From positions 1-45,526 of the forward strand of contig NZ_CBVJ010000101.1 in NCBI RefSeq assembly GCF_000513275.1: DNA of 45,526 bases, read 5' to 3'. Source of the DNA: Paenibacillus gorillae (lineage in GTDB: Bacteria > Bacillota > Bacilli > Paenibacillales > Paenibacillaceae). Positions 44,215 to 45,526 of this stretch are shown piece by piece (within the stretch, counting starts at the first letter, position 1; each line of letters begins with the position of its first letter). The notes under the pieces were generated by a model. That model searched no databases, was not told the DNA's origin, and saw only the letters and a list, made by a program, of their open reading frames with translations. Made by a program: the position numbers and the translations under genes.

Positions 44215-44703
44215 CTACCTTAGATTTAATGTAATAAGATAATTATACTTGGCAGCGTGTTTTAGCTCATCCAATATGATACCGAACACCGTATCTTTAT
44301 AGATCCCGGCAGGCAAGCCAAACCAGATCCTGCGGTATTTTTCCACCGCGCCTAACTCCCCCATCAAGGCGCGCTGCAGACCTTCTATATAGGATTGAAC
44401 CCGCTCATATTGCTCACTGCTGATGCCTGCAATTTCCTGTCCGGCCAAAGCCCGATACATCTCTCGAAACATTTGATTGTGGGCGCGCTCATCATTACGA
44501 ATGCTTTCGATAATAGCTGCCTGTTCTTGGGAGGGAGCCAGTTTGATCAATTCATCGTAGAACAGCTCATCGTTACGTTCGTCTTGTACTGCTTCCTTTA
44601 TCATTTGTAATGCTTCCGGCAAACTTGTGTTCCAGATAGGCACAAAATCGGCCCTTATATAATATGGATTTGGATTTCCCCAATATAATGGTACTTGATA
44701 CAA
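44215..44703 (-). CDS. Ferritin-like di-iron protein
   Basis: 162 residues, cytosolic. Four-helix-bundle ligands are visible in pairs: EAVQDERNDELFYDEL, NDERAHNQMF, MGELGAVEKYR and DELKHAAKYNYL, the E/ExxH pattern of ferritin-like and rubrerythrin-like proteins. The N-terminus MYQVPLYWGNPNPYYIRADF is Tyr/Pro-rich and is found in spore- and stress-linked members of Bacillota, as far as I can judge. It may store iron or remove peroxide; which cannot be told. It is a single-gene unit with a terminator. Confidence 0.88.
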   Translation of the reverse strand: MYQVPLYWGNPNPYYIRADFVPIWNTSLPEALQMIKEAVQDERNDELFYDELIKLAPSQEQAAIIESIRNDERAHNQMFREMYRALAGQEIAGISSEQYERVQSYIEGLQRALMGELGAVEKYRRIWFGLPAGIYKDTVFGIILDELKHAAKYNYLITLNLR

Positions 44704-44799
44704 GCTTGTGTCCCCCCAACATTAGTATATACAAAGTATATGAGTATCAGCCTATGTGGGTTCCTAAAATCAACACGCTTGAATTAGATAAATAAACAG

Positions 44800-44826
44800 C
44801 AAAAAACCCTTGGGTTACAAGGGTTT
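44800..44826 (-). terminator. Terminator of the seven-tRNA transcript
   Basis: AACCCTTG-taacc-CAAGGGTT followed by TTTTTGC on the minus strand, just after tRNA-Leu. Confidence 0.85.
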
Positions 44827-44836
44827 TCTCATGATA

Positions 44837-44919
44837 TGGTGCGCGTAGAGGGACTTGAACCCCCACGGTCGCCCGCCAGATCCTAAGTCTGGTGCGTCTG
44901 CCAATTCCGCCATACGCGC
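44837..44919 (-). tRNA. tRNA-Leu (anticodon TAG)
   Basis: Acceptor GCGCGTA/TACGCGC, anticodon loop CTTAGGA with anticodon TAG, a long variable arm typical of class II tRNAs, T-loop GTTCAAGTC, encoded ACCA end. Last of seven tRNAs. Confidence 0.95.
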
Positions 44920-44941
44920 ATGGGTGAAGCTAGGATAAAAA

Positions 44942-45017
44942 TGGTGAGCCATGAAGGACTCGAACCTTCGACACCCTGATTAAAAGTCAGGTGCTCTACC
45001 AACTGAGCTAATGGCTC
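44942..45017 (-). tRNA. tRNA-Lys (anticodon TTT)
   Basis: Acceptor GAGCCAT/ATGGCTC, anticodon loop CTTTTAA with anticodon TTT, T-loop GTTCGAGTC, encoded ACCA end. Confidence 0.95.
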
Positions 45018-45027
45018 TTATTAAAAG

Positions 45028-45102
45028 TGGCTGGGGATTCAGGGATCGAACCTGAGAATGACGGAGTCAAAGTCCGTTGCCTTACCGCTTGGCTAATCCC
45101 CA
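45028..45102 (-). tRNA. tRNA-Gln (anticodon TTG)
   Basis: Acceptor TGGGGAT/ATCCCCA, anticodon loop CTTTGAC with anticodon TTG, T-loop GTTCGATCC, encoded GCCA end. Confidence 0.95.
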
Positions 45103-45111
45103 TCGGCTAAC

Positions 45112-45187
45112 TGGTGGAGGCTGAGGGGATCGAACCCCCGACCCTCTGCTTGTAAGGCAGATGCTCTCCCAGCTGAGCTAAGCCTCC
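45112..45187 (-). tRNA. tRNA-Val (anticodon TAC)
   Basis: Acceptor GGAGGCT/AGCCTCC, anticodon loop CTTACAA with anticodon TAC, T-loop GTTCGATCC, encoded ACCA end. Confidence 0.95.
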
Positions 45188-45214
45188 AAAGGCGCTTTGC
45201 TAATAAGAAGTTGT

Positions 45215-45289
45215 TGGTGACCCGTAGGGGATTCGAACCCCTGTTACCTCCGTGAAAGGGAGGTGTCTTAACCCCTTGACCAACGGGCC
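45215..45289 (-). tRNA. tRNA-Glu (anticodon TTC)
   Basis: Acceptor GGCCCGT/ACGGGTC (one G-T pair), anticodon loop CTTTCAC with anticodon TTC, T-loop GTTCGAATC, encoded ACCA end. Confidence 0.95.
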
Positions 45290-45307
45290 ATATGTAAAAA
45301 GATGTCC

Positions 45308-45383
45308 TGGAGCTCTCAACCGGGATCGAACCGGTGACCTCATCCTTACCATGGATGCACTCTACCTACTGAGCTATGAGAGC
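45308..45383 (-). tRNA. tRNA-Thr (anticodon GGT)
   Basis: Acceptor GCTCTCA/TGAGAGC, anticodon loop ATGGTAA with anticodon GGT, T-loop GTTCGATCC, encoded TCCA end. Confidence 0.95.
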
Positions 45384-45387
45384 ATAA

Positions 45388-45463
45388 TGGCTCCCCGAAC
45401 AGGACTCGAACCTGTGACAACTCGATTAACAGTCGAGTGCTCTACCAACTGAGCTATCAGGGA
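45388..45463 (-). tRNA. tRNA-Asn (anticodon GTT)
   Basis: Acceptor TCCCTGA/TCGGGGA (one G-T pair), anticodon loop CTGTTAA with anticodon GTT, T-loop GTTCGAGTC, encoded GCCA end. First of the seven; it begins 63 nt from the window edge. Confidence 0.95.
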
Positions 45464-45526
45464 ATATGAACCAAAGCTTTGCGCCTTGAAAACTGGATGC
45501 GAATTGAAATGAAGTCCGATTAGCAG
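45464..45526. other. Likely rRNA-operon flanking DNA at the window edge
   Basis: The segment contains CCTTGAAAACTGGATGCGAA, a string of the kind found in Bacillota rRNA leaders and 16S-23S spacers. An order 5S-Asn-Thr-Glu-Val-... is common downstream of rRNA operons, so rRNA genes probably lie just beyond the edge. Their strand cannot be fixed from here. Confidence 0.4.

Noticed and set aside
1..45526. CRISPR array or prophage
   Set aside because: No regularly spaced identical repeats, cas genes, or phage structural or integrase genes were seen.

Overview
The window looks like a chromosomal segment of a Paenibacillus-like member of the Bacillota. Evidence: the B. subtilis-type order sigW-rsiW-cdaA-cdaR-glmM-glmS, a glmS ribozyme, purine-rich ribosome binding sites, Paenibacillus-style LplABC sugar transporters with cache/AraC regulators, a YtaF homologue, and two tRNA clusters. 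No species-level claim is possible from this sequence alone.

Layout. (1) Positions 1-12279 are AT-rich accessory DNA. They hold, leftward from glmS: an XRE regulator, a 500-bp region bounded by IS21-like end repeats, an IS3-family element with a nonsense mutation, a gene remnant, a Ser/Thr protein kinase, a protein with an ADP-ribosyltransferase-like/DUF2971-like look, a pentapeptide-repeat protein, a 32-aa membrane peptide with its own terminator, two HNH-type nucleases, a DUF3800 protein and a nuclease-NACHT NTPase that runs off the left edge. Four of these genes carry single-base indels in homopolymer runs. The right border of this block is the most informative site in the window: two abutting 19-bp repeats (12233-12251, 12253-12271) that match TnsB-site architecture are followed by a terminal ACA, 24 nt past the glmS stop codon. 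I read this as the glmS-proximal end of a Tn7-like transposon in attTn7, which makes the block its cargo. The tns genes are not in the window.

(2) Positions 12304-19987 are the core envelope-stress and cell-wall precursor block, all on the minus strand: sigW-rsiW (ECF sigma and its membrane anti-sigma factor), cdaA-cdaR (c-di-AMP synthase and regulator), glmM and glmS (UDP-GlcNAc precursor synthesis). GlmS is under a glucosamine-6-phosphate ribozyme.

(3) Positions 20281-30665 carry single-gene or small units: an HtrA-type protease that lacks a PDZ domain, a membrane protein of unknown function, PEP carboxylase, a Gln-rich coiled-coil protein, a WGxxGxxG-CTERM-like exported protein, a lipoprotein, four tRNAs, an iron-type ABC ATPase behind tandem Fur boxes, and an NfsA-type nitroreductase.

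(4) Positions 30927-38941 form a carbohydrate module: cache/AraC regulator, LplB-LplC permeases, a lipoprotein binding protein, a convergent TolB-like beta-propeller protein and a divergent cupin/AraC regulator.

(5) Positions 38995-45526 hold an alkyltransferase-like DNA-repair protein, an MFS transporter, an orphan sugar-binding lipoprotein, YtaF, an XRE-YkvA fusion with likely operators, a ferritin-like protein and a seven-tRNA cluster next to what looks like rRNA-operon flanking DNA at the right edge.
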